Positions 36,019 to 45,708 are shown, counted from the stretch's first letter. The stretch is 64,000 nt of DNA from Gammaproteobacteria bacterium (GCA_021772985.1 JAJFKX010000020.1:310001-374000); one strand, 5' to 3'. Notes: a model not told the origin generated them from the sequence alone. A program made the numbers and translations.

Positions 36019-39000
36019 TTACGTTGGCTCGATTAAATCACCGCTATGTTCACGGGCAAGCAATACATAAATCGACGGTAGCACAAATAGAGTAAACAAA
36101 GTCCCGATAAACATCCCGCCAACCAAAACCAGGCCGATGGAGTTACGTGCCGCCGCACCTGCGCCGGTAACCAGCACCAGCGGGAAATGGCCGGCGATGG
36201 TGGCCACCGTGGTCATCATGATAGGCCGCAAGCGGGTGATGGATGCTTCTCGTACCGCTTCAAGTTTGCTTCGTCCTTGAAGCTGTAATTGATTGGCAAA
36301 CTCAACAATCAATATGCCATTCTTGGCAATCAGGCCTACCAGTGTGACCAAACCCACTTGTGAGTAGATATTTAAGGTTGTGGTCCAGCCGTCGGTCCAG
36401 AAATTCTGGTTAGGGTCAGGCATTTTCAAAAAGGTGAACACCAATGCTCCAAACATAGCTAACGGCACTGAGCCGGCCAGGATGACCAGTGGATCGCGGA
36501 AACTGTTGAATTGTGCCGCCAGGACCAGGAAGATCAATACAATCGCCAGAATAAATGTGGGTAAAAATGTGTTGCCTTCAGTACGCAGCTGGCGAGATTC
36601 GCCGGTGTAATCAATCACATAACCTTGCGGCAATATCTTGGCTGCTTCATCTTCGAGGAAACTTAATGCCTGGTCCAAAGGACGAATAGCGACACCGCTG
36701 ATTTTCACTGAGTTGAGTTGCTGGAAGCGATTGATGGAACGCGGTACGGTGCTGTATTCAACATCTACCAGGCCACCCAATTGGACCAATTCACCAGTAG
36801 GTCCGGTGACATAAATATCTTCCAGCTGTTCAACTGTCAGCCGGTTACTGCGCTGGATTTGTGGGATAACTTTGTAGCTGCGACCATCGATACTGAATCG
36901 ATTGACAAAATTACCGCCGAGCATCGCGCCAATATCGGCGCCAACCTGTTCCAAAGTTAATTCCAGATCGCCAACGCGACTGCGGTTGATCTGCAGTTCC
37001 GCTTGTGGCTGGTCGATTTTAACGTCGATACTGGGCGGGAAGGCAAACATGCCGCTGGTTGCGGCGCTTTGCTGGAGCTGCTGGGCAAATGCAACCAGTT
37101 GTTCGGTATCAGCCGTCGAAGCCAGTACAAATTCAACTGGGAACTGGCCGCCGCCGGGCAGTGCAGGTGGGGTGACCGGAAACAGATTGATACCAGTCAG
37201 CGCTGACAGCCGTTGCTGTATTTCCGGTTGTATCTCAAACACCGTCCGGGAACGTTGGTCCCATGGTTTAAGCACAACACCGCTAAATCCAAAAGTCGGG
37301 CTGGTCAATTCAAAAGTGAACTCACTTTCCGGGTAATCCAGGAATATTTTGTTGGCCTCTTTGGTGTAGATGCTGGTGTATTCCAAGGTGGCATTGGCGG
37401 GTGCCTCGACAATGCCGAAAATCACACCCTGGTCTTCGGTTGGCGCCAGTTCTTTGGCTGACATCATGAACATCGGCACCGTCAGCAGGCTGACCACCAG
37501 CCACACCACATAGACCGCAGGACGAACCATCAAGCTGGCATCCAGCAACCGGCTGTAAACATCTTTCAACCAGGCGAAGGCTTTGGCTGAGATTGCCGCC
37601 AGGCCACGTTCGGACATGCCCCGTTTCATCATTTTGGATGCCATCATCGGGGACAAAGTCAGTGCAACCAAACCGGAAATCGCGACTGCTCCGGCCAAGG
37701 TAAAAGCAAATTCCCGAAACAGTGAGCCGGTCAGTCCGCCCTGGAAGCCGATCGGCAGATATACAGCCGCCAGAGTAATGGTCATGGCAATAATCGGATT
37801 GATCAATTCACGGGCACCGACCAAAGCAGCCTCTAAGCGTGGTTTGCCTTCGCTGAGGTGCCGCTCAACATTTTCGACCACCACAATCGCATCATCCACC
37901 ACCAGGCCAACCGATAACACTACCGCCAGCAAGGTCAACAGGTTGATGCTAAAACCGAATACCTGCATCAAAAACACCGCACCGATCAATGACAATGGGA
38001 TCGCGACCACCGGTATCAAGGCTGAGCGTAACGAGCCCAGGAACAGGAAGATAACCAGAATTACGATCAGCAATGTTTCGCTAAGTGTTTTAATCACATC
38101 GCGAATCGAAGCGTCTATATATTCAGTAGCGTCATAAGCGACACTGGTTTCCATGCCGTTGGGCAGTCCTTTCTGGATAGCCTCTATTTCAGACCGTACC
38201 CGCTCAATAACATCCAGTGCATTGGCATTGGGTAGTACAAAAATGCCCATAAATACCGCTGTTACGCCACTTAAACGTACCTCGGTTTCATAATCTTCTG
38301 CACCCAGGACCACATCGGCGATATCTTCCAGGCGGACAATCCCGGCGGATTCCTGGCGAATGATCAGTCGTTTAAATTCATTGACGCTTTGCAGATCAGT
38401 ATTGGCTGTCAGTTTGAGTTCTATCAATGCACCTTTGGTGTTGCCGGGTGCGGCAAGAAAATTATTCGCAGCTAATGCCTGGCGAACCTGTACCGGCGTT
38501 ACATTCAATGCGGCCATCTGCTCCGGTTTCAGCCAGATACGCATTGCAAACGTTCGTCCACCAAGTACTTCCGCACGTTGTACACCTTCGATGGCTGCCA
38601 GTCGCGGTTCGACTGCGCGGACCAAATACTCTGTGATTTCATTTTGCTGCAGAATATCCGAGCTGAAACTCAGATAGGCGGATGCAAATTCACTATCAGC
38701 GGAGACTACGTTGATGGTTGGGACTTCCGCCTCGGGTGGCAAATCATTACGCACCTGATCCACTTTGGCGCTGATCTCCGCTAAAGCTTCAATGGGGTCG
38801 TAATTCAGCTTCAAGCGGATGCTGATATTGGAAAACCCCTGACTGCTTTGCGATTCAATGTATTCAATGCCATCAGCTTCAGCAATCACTCGTTCCAGCG
38901 GGACAGTGATAAAGCCACGCACCAACTCGGCGCTGGCGCCGATATATACGGTGCTGACGGTAACCACCGAGTTTTCGTTGCGTGGGTACTGGCGTACGTT

Positions 39001-39096
39001 TAATGAGTTGACAGCCTGTAACCCGGCAACAATGATCAGCAGGCTGACCACGATGGCCAGTACCGGGCGCTGGATGAATAAATCGGTGAATTTCAT
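36019..39096 (-). CDS. AcrB-type RND efflux pump
   Basis: A 1025-residue hydrophobe/amphiphile efflux (HAE1) RND permease. It begins FTDLFIQRPVLAIVVSLLI, shows the TM4 proton relay in SVGLVVDDAIVVVENVERHL (adjacent aspartates near residue 405), a duplicated porter domain, and a late GLIAKNGILIVEFANQLQ. It is the second gene after the adaptor, separated by 11 bases. No outer-membrane channel gene is linked, so a TolC from elsewhere must be used. Its promoter region carries the four-box array described at 40341. Confidence 0.92.
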   Translation of the reverse strand: MKFTDLFIQRPVLAIVVSLLIIVAGLQAVNSLNVRQYPRNENSVVTVSTVYIGASAELVRGFITVPLERVIAEADGIEYIESQSSQGFSNISIRLKLNYDPIEALAEISAKVDQVRNDLPPEAEVPTINVVSADSEFASAYLSFSSDILQQNEITEYLVRAVEPRLAAIEGVQRAEVLGGRTFAMRIWLKPEQMAALNVTPVQVRQALAANNFLAAPGNTKGALIELKLTANTDLQSVNEFKRLIIRQESAGIVRLEDIADVVLGAEDYETEVRLSGVTAVFMGIFVLPNANALDVIERVRSEIEAIQKGLPNGMETSVAYDATEYIDASIRDVIKTLSETLLIVILVIFLFLGSLRSALIPVVAIPLSLIGAVFLMQVFGFSINLLTLLAVVLSVGLVVDDAIVVVENVERHLSEGKPRLEAALVGARELINPIIAMTITLAAVYLPIGFQGGLTGSLFREFAFTLAGAVAISGLVALTLSPMMASKMMKRGMSERGLAAISAKAFAWLKDVYSRLLDASLMVRPAVYVVWLVVSLLTVPMFMMSAKELAPTEDQGVIFGIVEAPANATLEYTSIYTKEANKIFLDYPESEFTFELTSPTFGFSGVVLKPWDQRSRTVFEIQPEIQQRLSALTGINLFPVTPPALPGGGQFPVEFVLASTADTEQLVAFAQQLQQSAATSGMFAFPPSIDVKIDQPQAELQINRSRVGDLELTLEQVGADIGAMLGGNFVNRFSIDGRSYKVIPQIQRSNRLTVEQLEDIYVTGPTGELVQLGGLVDVEYSTVPRSINRFQQLNSVKISGVAIRPLDQALSFLEDEAAKILPQGYVIDYTGESRQLRTEGNTFLPTFILAIVLIFLVLAAQFNSFRDPLVILAGSVPLAMFGALVFTFLKMPDPNQNFWTDGWTTTLNIYSQVGLVTLVGLIAKNGILIVEFANQLQLQGRSKLEAVREASITRLRPIMMTTVATIAGHFPLVLVTGAGAAARNSIGLVLVGGMFIGTLFTLFVLPSIYVLLAREHSGDLIEPT

Positions 39097-39107
39097 GTCA
39101 GCGGCAC

Positions 39108-40232
39108 TCAGCGGTTATCCGGGGTCGGTTGCAACTCAAACTCCGGTTGCAAAGTGTTGTCGATAACCACAGCCTGGCCATTAATTAATTTGAATACACC
39201 GGTTGTGACCACCATCTGGCCGGGTTCGAGTCCGGACTGCACCGCCACATAATCACCAACGGACCTGCCCAGGCGGATAAACTGCTGGCGCAGAGTCCGG
39301 GCGCCATTCTGATCTTCAATGATGAATACTGAGTCGCCATATGACGCATTAAGCACCGCGGTAACCGGAACCGCCAGCACAGCTTCCGGCGCCGGTAAAA
39401 TCACCGAAACGCTGGCAGACATGCCTGGCAATACCGAACCATCAGGGTTGGGCAGGGTGGCTTGTACAGCTAGATTGCGGGTACTGGTGTCAACTTCAGG
39501 ATTGATTGTGGTTACGTTGCCGAACAATGCCTGCGCACCTGTTTGATCGACCACTGCATCGGTGTAAGCCCGGATCTGCATGCCGGTTTGCAGGCTCGCA
39601 TAATGACGTTGCGGCAATACAAAGTTAATGTAAATCGGGTCCAGCGTTTGTAAAGATACAATTGGATCACCTTCTTTCAGGCTTTGTCCCAAATTAACCT
39701 GGCGTATGCCCAGGCGGCCGGAGAAGGGAGCTTGAATGGTTTTTTTCTGGATTGTGGCGCGGATGCTGTCAGCGCGCGCAATCGCTTCCTGCAATGCTGC
39801 ATTGTTGGTATCGAAAGTGGCCTGGGAACCTGCGCTGCTGCTTAACAGGCGCCGGCTGCGATCCAGTTCCAGGCGCGCCAGTTCAACGGATGCTTCAGCT
39901 TCGCGCAGCTGCGCCTGTTCGATGGATATATCCTGTTGCAATAGAACATCACCGGCTTCGCTATAGGTACCTGATTCGAATGAAATCCCTACCACTTTAC
40001 CGGCCAGATCAGCTGATACGGTCACACCTTCTACCGCAGCAAAAGCACCGACTGTATGCAGTTCCGCTTCCCAGGATTGCTCTACTACCTGTGTGGCAGT
40101 GACGGTAACCGGTGGAAAGGAGAAGTTTTTTCCCGCTTCAATCATGGTATTGATTTGCAGGGCTTTAATACCTGCCAACAGGGCTATAAGCACGATTATT
40201 CCGAGAATGCTGAGTATTACTGCTTTTTTCAT
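39108..40232 (-). CDS. RND efflux periplasmic adaptor
   Basis: A 374-residue membrane fusion protein with an N-terminal anchor (about residues 5-25). It has a lipoyl half VTVSADLAGKVVGISFESG, a helical hairpin (about 95-165), the second lipoyl half IQAPFSGRLGIRQVNLGQ, and a beta-barrel. It partners the RND pump encoded immediately downstream. It is the first gene of the operon, and the GTTC repeat array lies 108 bases upstream of its start codon. Confidence 0.9.
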   Translation of the reverse strand: MKKAVILSILGIIVLIALLAGIKALQINTMIEAGKNFSFPPVTVTATQVVEQSWEAELHTVGAFAAVEGVTVSADLAGKVVGISFESGTYSEAGDVLLQQDISIEQAQLREAEASVELARLELDRSRRLLSSSAGSQATFDTNNAALQEAIARADSIRATIQKKTIQAPFSGRLGIRQVNLGQSLKEGDPIVSLQTLDPIYINFVLPQRHYASLQTGMQIRAYTDAVVDQTGAQALFGNVTTINPEVDTSTRNLAVQATLPNPDGSVLPGMSASVSVILPAPEAVLAVPVTAVLNASYGDSVFIIEDQNGARTLRQQFIRLGRSVGDYVAVQSGLEPGQMVVTTGVFKLINGQAVVIDNTLQPEFELQPTPDNR

Positions 40233-40340
40233 AATGTTAAATCTGACAAAATTCCACCCAAATCAGGGAATTAAAACTATATGCTTGCAATGAATAGAGC
40301 TCACTGACTGATAGTCATTCGGTATTATTACACCGGAATA

Positions 40341-40378
40341 GAACATTAAAGGAACAAAATATGGAACATATATAGAAC
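40341..40378 (-). promoter_or_regulatory. four-box GTTC direct-repeat operator upstream of the RND operon
   Basis: On the plus strand GAAC occurs at 40341, 40352, 40364 and 40375; on the coding strand of the pump operon these are GTTC boxes with spacers of 7, 8 and 7 bases. The same four boxes with the same spacers occur upstream of dinB (55849-55886). GTTC-N7-GTTC is the known LexA operator of alphaproteobacteria. Here two such sites sit side by side, centred 12 bases apart at the inner boxes. Confidence 0.72.
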
Positions 40379-40809
40379 AAATAATGCAACTATACCAGGT
40401 TATCGACCTATGAAGAAGACGTTTATGTTTGAACAAATTCGACATTTATACCAGTAAAAATGTCTATCAGGGTAGATAAGCTCTATCGGTGTGCTTTTCC
40501 AGTGTTAGGCGCTGATTAATTTAATTTAGTACTAAGATTCTATCTGCTTGCCGGATAATGGCTGTAATAATCAATCGTTGCAGGCTACTTTGATATGCTT
40601 GCCGAAAGCTGATGACTCAAGTTAAATTGTAATTGTTGTGTTTACCAAGTTGTAAGTTGGCGCAGGGTTGCCTCTGGATCAGTTTGTTTATTGATAATCT
40701 AGCGATGTAGACGCTCAGCTTTTGATTGACCTTTCCAGCTCTGAACGCTTTCCAGAAAACCCTCAAGCCCAATCGTTCAACTTTATCTGTGACGATCTGC
40801 CATGTTTCC
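40379..40809. other. intergenic stretch between the efflux array and the MerR-type gene
   Basis: About 430 bases with no gene I can support. A minus-strand frame from about 40808 down to 40620 is open for some 66 codons directly after the regulator stop, but it has no start, no binding site and no recognisable sequence. No tRNA or clear terminator is seen. Confidence 0.45.
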
Positions 40810-41199
40810 TCATGAATCCATTAGTTCATCAATGACAGGGCAATCATTTAAATTGCCATTTTGACACTTTGCTTTCAACCTTATTAAGGCATCCTCCATA
40901 TGCTTTAGATCGCGTAACTTCTTCCGAACATCAACCAAATGTTCCACCAGCAAGCTGCGCACATCTGCACATGCCGGCTGGTCTTGCTTGGCAATTCCGG
41001 ATAGTCGTTTCACCTCATTTTGGGTAAAACCAAGTGTTCGGCAACGCAGTATTAACTGTAACCACTTACGGTGTTGATCGTTATAACTTCGGTAGCCATT
41101 CGGCAATCTGTCTGGCTCCGGCAGCAAACCGATCTTTTCATAGTAACGGATCGTTTCTACCGGGCATTCTGACCTGTTGGCCAATTGTCCAATCTGCAT
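40810..41199 (-). CDS. MerR family heavy-metal regulator, CadR/PbrR type
   Basis: A 129-residue MerR-family activator. The N-terminal winged helix IGQLANRSECPVETIRYYEK is canonical. The metal cysteines are 77, 112 and 120: spacing 35 then 8, close to CadR (77, 112, 119) and PbrR and unlike ZntR. A divalent soft metal such as Cd, Pb or Hg is therefore the likely signal. It is divergent from the four-gene operon at 41266, and the shared gap carries a matching operator. Confidence 0.88.
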   Translation of the reverse strand: MQIGQLANRSECPVETIRYYEKIGLLPEPDRLPNGYRSYNDQHRKWLQLILRCRTLGFTQNEVKRLSGIAKQDQPACADVRSLLVEHLVDVRKKLRDLKHMEDALIRLKAKCQNGNLNDCPVIDELMDS

Positions 41200-41203
41200 A
41201 CGC

Positions 41204-41234
41204 TTGACTCTGTAGTAACTACAGGGTTTAGTCT
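41204..41234 (+). promoter_or_regulatory. MerR-type promoter with 19-bp spacer
   Basis: TTGACT at 41204-41209 and TAGTCT at 41229-41234 are 19 bases apart, the overlong spacer that MerR proteins untwist. The spacer holds the dyad CTGTAGT-A-ACTACAG (41210-41224), closely similar to CadR/PbrR operators. It reads towards the operon starting at 41266 and also abuts the regulator start codon. Confidence 0.9.
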
Positions 41235-41265
41235 AATAGCAGTTTTTGAAAAACACCAGGCAATG

Positions 41266-41823
41266 ATGGCTACAAATCAATTAGGAATTACTGCCGGACC
41301 AACCGGAAGAATGGTGCGCTTGATGATTGGCATATGCGTAATTTTGTGGGTGCTGGTCGATTTTTATCCGGTAACGCATGTGCATACTTACAAATTTTTC
41401 CTGTTGATGGCTGCATCGTTCGTCGCGTTGGTGGTTGCATTTTCAATGTTACATCTGTTGCTGGGAAGGTTTTTGGAAGGCAGATCACCAGTGATTGGAA
41501 CGCTCATTTTTGTTGTTCCAATGATTTACATGCTGATTGCCCCTGAAATTGATTCTGGTCAGCAAATAGGGCACTGGATTGGCTATCCGGAACTTAATCA
41601 TCCATTTCGCATCGGGTTATTAATGTTTTTGGGTGTTTCCCTGATCGTACAGTGGTTTGAAAATCATGGTGGTTGCGAAGTTGTAGCTATACCCAATTTT
41701 TTATTCAAAAGGCAGTACGGCACATATTGTTTACCATTACTGGTTATCGACGTGGTTGAGAACAAAGCAAAATCTCCGGACTCTGATCAGACAAAACTAC
41801 GACATATAGACCGGGATAATTAG
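41266..41823 (+). CDS. multi-spanning membrane protein of the metal-responsive operon
   Basis: A 185-residue protein with four to five hydrophobic helices in the first two thirds (VRLMIGICVILWVLVDFY, FFLLMAASFVALVVAF, GTLIFVVPMIYMLIA, GLLMFLGVSLIVQW), then a soluble tail containing GGCEVVAIP. I do not recognise the family. The start must lie downstream of the promoter, so a longer frame from 41185 is rejected; ATG 41266 follows CAGG. First gene under the MerR-type promoter; the stop is 3 bases before the next start. Confidence 0.75.
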   Translation: MATNQLGITAGPTGRMVRLMIGICVILWVLVDFYPVTHVHTYKFFLLMAASFVALVVAFSMLHLLLGRFLEGRSPVIGTLIFVVPMIYMLIAPEIDSGQQIGHWIGYPELNHPFRIGLLMFLGVSLIVQWFENHGGCEVVAIPNFLFKRQYGTYCLPLLVIDVVENKAKSPDSDQTKLRHIDRDN

Positions 41824-41826
41824 CCT

Positions 41827-42036
41827 ATGACCGAGGTAATACTCACTTCGATACTGACGTGTCCTGAATGTGGAAGTGATCATAAAGATGAAATGCCGAC
41901 CAATGCGTGCCAGTTTTTTTACGACTGCAAAAGTTGTGGGGCTTTGCTTAGTCCAAAGCCGGGTGATTGCTGTGTGTATTGCTCATTCGGCAGTGTTAAA
42001 TGCCCGCCAATCCAACTAGGCAATAACTGTTGTTAA
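41827..42036 (+). CDS. GDCCVxC-type cysteine-rich small protein
   Basis: A 69-residue protein with 12 cysteines or so, including CPEC (12-15), CKSC (34-37) and the family signature GDCCVYCSFGSVKCPPIQ (46-63), and a terminal CC. Proteins with this signature are repeatedly found next to mercury and other metal resistance genes; a metal-binding role is likely but not shown. It lies 3 bases after the first gene of the operon. Confidence 0.83.
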   Translation: MTEVILTSILTCPECGSDHKDEMPTNACQFFYDCKSCGALLSPKPGDCCVYCSFGSVKCPPIQLGNNCC

Positions 42037-42049
42037 AGTGATATCGCAG

Positions 42050-42430
42050 ATGAATGAAGACAAGAAACTAGCCGTAACCAGTAGCAGTGCAATTGGTATG
42101 AGTGCATTTGCATCTTTTGTTGGCTTATGTTGTATCGGTCCCTGGGCGGTGGCGATTTTTGGTCTTTCTGGTGCTATTACAATGGCCAGATGGCAGCCGG
42201 TGCGGCCTTATATTCTTGGCTTGGCAGTGATTATGTTGTTGTGGGCTTTCTGGCGGATTTATGGACCGCCGCGTAAGCGGCTCTGCGCAACCGGGGCTTG
42301 CCCACCCAGGCCTTCGCTGTGGCTGCAGGCCAGCTTGTGGTGCGCGGCAATTCTGGTGATATTGGCGTTCTTTGCTGATCAATTGCAATGGCTGCTGGTT
42401 GACCCGACACCGGAGGGGCTTCGTCAATGA
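42050..42430 (+). CDS. MerT-like metal uptake protein
   Basis: A 126-residue three-helix membrane protein resembling MerT. The first helix holds the vicinal pair in FVGLCCIGPWAVAIFGLSGA (Cys27-Cys28), and the loop after helix 2 has a second pair, KRLCATGACPP (Cys79, Cys84), as MerT has Cys76 and Cys82. MerT imports Hg(II) for reduction by MerA; no merA is present here. The start is uncertain: ATG 42050 or GTG 42038. The next gene overlaps by 4 bases. Confidence 0.75.
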   Translation: MNEDKKLAVTSSSAIGMSAFASFVGLCCIGPWAVAIFGLSGAITMARWQPVRPYILGLAVIMLLWAFWRIYGPPRKRLCATGACPPRPSLWLQASLWCAAILVILAFFADQLQWLLVDPTPEGLRQ

Positions 42431-43701
42431 AAACATCTGCGTTCTGTTACTGTTTGCTGACTTTACTACTGGCCGCTTGCTCAACTGAAGAGCCAGGCCA
42501 GTCGGTCGAGCAATCCAATGAACCTGCCTACCACATAGTTGACGAGTCTCTGGAGCGGATCAGGAATGATTTCAATGCCATGCAAGACAAGCTGCGCCTG
42601 GTGTTTATCAGTGGGCCATCATGTGGAATATGCTTGCGTGGGATGGATGACTTGAATGAGTCAATTGTTGCGTCACTCCAAGCTGACCCTCGGGTGCATA
42701 CTATGCTGGTGTATGTGCCGGCACTGGGTGCAAAAGAACGACATGTGGCAGCTGCGGTGCCATTAATGCAAGGCCCCAGAGTAAGCCATTACTGGGACGA
42801 GCAGGGCAGGAGTGGGCTTGAATTTCAGCAGGCATTAGGCATAAAAATATATGCCTGGGACGTGTGGATGATGTTTGCGCCGGGAGCGCGTTGGGAGCCA
42901 GGTTCGCCACCTCCGGAGCCGGTATTTTGGCAACACCAATTACCAATCCTGCCGGAAAGCCAACGTCTGGATGCCGAGGTTTTTGCAGATAGAGTTAAAA
43001 CCAGTCTTGCTGAGATTCCCGTCACTGATAGTGCTGGGGAAGCCGTTTTCACACTAAGCGAAGCTCTCAATATTTTACCTGTGGCGCAGCCAACCAAGGT
43101 TATTCTCAGATATCATCATCTCAGCCGGGGTGGTTATCGGAAACTTAAAACGCTTTCAGCCATTAACTATAAAGGCGAAACGGAAATTTACGGCCAAACA
43201 TTCCCATTAACGGTTGAGACGGCACGGCCAAATCAGTACGCGCGGATTATTGATGATGGCCTCAACCGATCGGTATTGGCATGGGATGGGCAATTGGCAG
43301 TGGATGATGGTTCACTGGGCCGGTTGCCCAATGATATCCGGGTTGAATTATTAGCTTCATATGATTTTGATGGCTGGATGACCGATTGGAAATCGAAGGG
43401 TCATCAGACAAAGCGTCTTGGAATGCGTAAGTTGGCTGATCGTTTACCCTGGATTGTAGAGTCCAAATTGAATAATAGCCGAATCTGGCATAGCTATATT
43501 GACAGTCATACCGGGGATGTATTCAGGCATGCGCTGATCAGCGCAGATGGCCAGGAAATTATTGCACTGGAATATGCTGATTATCGGGATGTTGATGGTT
43601 TTCGGCTACCACATGAAGTCAGTTACCATCACGGGGAACAGCTTGTTGCGATTGATAGGTTTCACCAGATTACCGTCACAACTGAAGATCACGATGAATG
43701 A
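42427..43701 (+). CDS. thioredoxin-like lipoprotein with LolA-like C-terminal part
   Basis: A 424-residue lipoprotein (lipobox LLAAC, Cys18). The first half has a thioredoxin-like segment LRLVFISGPSCGICLRGM with the CGIC motif at 66-69. The second half (about 190-420) is beta-rich, with LRYHHLSRGGYRKLKTLSAINYKG and YIDSHTGDVFRHALI, recalling LolA/outer-membrane lipoprotein-sorting domains. It is the last gene of the operon, overlapping the MerT-like gene by 4 bases. A periplasmic thiol or metal-handling role is an inference. Confidence 0.68.
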   Translation: MKTSAFCYCLLTLLLAACSTEEPGQSVEQSNEPAYHIVDESLERIRNDFNAMQDKLRLVFISGPSCGICLRGMDDLNESIVASLQADPRVHTMLVYVPALGAKERHVAAAVPLMQGPRVSHYWDEQGRSGLEFQQALGIKIYAWDVWMMFAPGARWEPGSPPPEPVFWQHQLPILPESQRLDAEVFADRVKTSLAEIPVTDSAGEAVFTLSEALNILPVAQPTKVILRYHHLSRGGYRKLKTLSAINYKGETEIYGQTFPLTVETARPNQYARIIDDGLNRSVLAWDGQLAVDDGSLGRLPNDIRVELLASYDFDGWMTDWKSKGHQTKRLGMRKLADRLPWIVESKLNNSRIWHSYIDSHTGDVFRHALISADGQEIIALEYADYRDVDGFRLPHEVSYHHGEQLVAIDRFHQITVTTEDHDE

Positions 43702-44183
43702 CCATGAAACAATCAGATTGTTTAGAACTGGTTAACCCTTGATCGTTTAAGTTCCTGGCCGAGCGGCCGTTTGTTTCGCCTGGTGCTGGGCTTTGCGTAT
43801 TCATATACGCTATACCAGATCGCATTAATCAAATATTTTGCTGGAAGAGGTTTAAGCGTGTGTTATCAAAGCCTCAGGCCTGTTGCCTAATACTCATATA
43901 CAAATCTTAAATGTCCATTGTCCATGTCAGGCAAGGGTAGGGTGTGGATACGTGGGTTATTATTGATTGAAGCCAGGTAACCATTAGCTGCGCGTGTTGG
44001 TTCTGCACCCCTATACCTGTCGCAACGATTACTTACACCCTCAATCATTGTTTTCAAACAACTGATTGTCTTCAGAATAATCCTATCTATGTTGATCATG
44101 ACTTAAGCCCTATGACATGCTGTTAGGAGTATGAGAGTATTACAACACCATAACACCTAAAAACTGTCAGAGAAGGAATAAAA
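43702..44183. other. intergenic region before the DUF2306 genes
   Basis: About 480 bases without a supported gene. It contains a small palindrome CGGCCGAGCGGCCG near 43758 and must hold the promoter for the gene at 44184, which has a GGAATAAAA ribosome binding region. Nothing else stands out. Confidence 0.5.
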
Positions 44184-45020
44184 ATGGCACATAGCGAAGC
44201 AACTCAGACTAACAATCTGAATACGGGGTTATATTCTGCCGCCAACAAAATCCTGAAAGGAACTGCTGTATTTTGGTTCCTGACGGCTGTCATAGGCCAA
44301 TGGGTTTTTGTTTATTACCTGGCCGTTCATTATGGCGGTACAGCAGTGCAGGGTAATTGGGCAGCGTGGAGTCAAGGCGGGCCACAAGGGATTATTCCAG
44401 GTGATAGCTTGGGTAATATCTCGATGGTTATGCACATTTTACTGGCAGTGATCGTGATGTTCGGTGGCCCACTACAGTTTATTCCGAAAATTCGGAGCCG
44501 CTTCCCAACCTTCCATCACTGGAATGGACGCACATATGCCCTGGGTGCTGTCGCAGGCAGCATTTTTGGCCTCTACATGATTTGGACCCGTGGAAGTGTA
44601 GGCGCACCGATTCAGCATATCGGCACCAGTCTGGATGGCATCCTGATCATGGTTTTTGCTGTCATTGCAATACGCTTTGCGATAGCCCGTAATATTGTCA
44701 GACATCGCCGCTGGGCGCTACGCCTGTTCATGGTGGTGAGTGCAGTGTGGTTTTTCCGCATAGGGTTGATGGCATGGATAATACTCAATAAGGGCCCTGT
44801 TGGTATGGATATGGAGACATTTACCGGCCCGTTCCTTATTTTCTGGTCTTTCGGTCAATATCTTCTGCCGCTTGCCGTGCTTGAACTCTATCTGCGTACC
44901 CAGGATCGAGCCGGTGCGCCGGGCCGATTCGCAATGGCGGCTGGCCTGTTTGCAGTGACGCTGGTGATGGGTGTTGGGATTTTTGGCGCTACCATGGGTA
45001 TGTGGTTGCCCCGTCTGTAA
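44184..45020 (+). CDS. DUF2306-like membrane protein
   Basis: A 278-residue membrane protein with about six to seven helices. The pattern HILLAVIVMFGGPLQFIPKIR followed by FHHWNGRTYALGAVAGSIFGLYM, then RHRRWALRLFM, is that of DUF2306, a family related to heme-binding b-type membrane proteins, with conserved histidines. The function is unknown. A second, shorter membrane protein with HRKAGKVFF follows 19 bases downstream. Confidence 0.75.
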   Translation: MAHSEATQTNNLNTGLYSAANKILKGTAVFWFLTAVIGQWVFVYYLAVHYGGTAVQGNWAAWSQGGPQGIIPGDSLGNISMVMHILLAVIVMFGGPLQFIPKIRSRFPTFHHWNGRTYALGAVAGSIFGLYMIWTRGSVGAPIQHIGTSLDGILIMVFAVIAIRFAIARNIVRHRRWALRLFMVVSAVWFFRIGLMAWIILNKGPVGMDMETFTGPFLIFWSFGQYLLPLAVLELYLRTQDRAGAPGRFAMAAGLFAVTLVMGVGIFGATMGMWLPRL

Positions 45021-45039
45021 TCATTTTGGGGTAAATATA

Positions 45040-45708
45040 ATGATAATTCCTGGAATGGCGACTTTACATATTGTGGCAGGGGCAGTGGGCCTGTTATCGG
45101 GTATTGCCTCTTTGACATTTAAGAAAGGCTCTAGGGCACATCGCAAGGCCGGCAAAGTGTTCTTTATATCCATGCTGATAATGGCTGGATTAGGGGCATA
45201 TATGGCCTATTTCAAACCTGCAATGCTGTCAGTTGTTGTGGCGACATTAACTTTCTATCTGGTTGCTACAGCGTGGATGACTGTGGTCCGCAAAAAAAAT
45301 GAGAGTGGGCTGTTTGAAATCATCGCTTTGCTGGTTGTATTGGCAACCGGTGTTGCCGGGATTATGTTCGGTTTTGAAGCGTCCGCTACTGAAGCTGGCA
45401 CAAAAGATGGTTTTCCTGCTGGCGGTTACTATTTCTTTGGTTCGGTGGCTCTGTTTGCCGGGTTATTGGATATCAGGGTGATTGTTCGCGGCGGTCTGGC
45501 CGGTGTTCAACGACTTGTTCGGCACCTTTGGCGGATGTGTTTTTCCTTGTGGATCGCGACAACCTCATTTTTTATCGGCCAGCCGCAGGTGTTCCCTGAG
45601 CCAATCAGCAGCATTGAGCTTCGCGCAATCCCGGTTGTGCTGGTGATTTTGGTAATGCTTTTCTGGTTGGGGCGGACAATGTTTACACGCAGGTTCAAGC
45701 ACGCATGA
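45040..45708 (+). CDS. DUF2306-related membrane protein
   Basis: A 222-residue protein with six to seven helices. It opens ATLHIVAGAVGLLSGIASL and has GSRAHRKAGKVFFISMLIM, the histidine pattern seen in DUF2306 and relatives, and a final WLGRTMFTRRF. ATG 45040 follows TTGGGG at suitable distance; a longer frame beginning at 44971 overlaps the previous gene. The pair probably forms an operon. Function unknown. Confidence 0.72.
   Translation: MIIPGMATLHIVAGAVGLLSGIASLTFKKGSRAHRKAGKVFFISMLIMAGLGAYMAYFKPAMLSVVVATLTFYLVATAWMTVVRKKNESGLFEIIALLVVLATGVAGIMFGFEASATEAGTKDGFPAGGYYFFGSVALFAGLLDIRVIVRGGLAGVQRLVRHLWRMCFSLWIATTSFFIGQPQVFPEPISSIELRAIPVVLVILVMLFWLGRTMFTRRFKHA

Noticed and set aside
41185-41265. 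An upstream extension of the first gene of the metal-responsive operon.
   Set aside because: It would include the promoter itself; transcription must start near 41241, so translation begins at 41263 or 41266.
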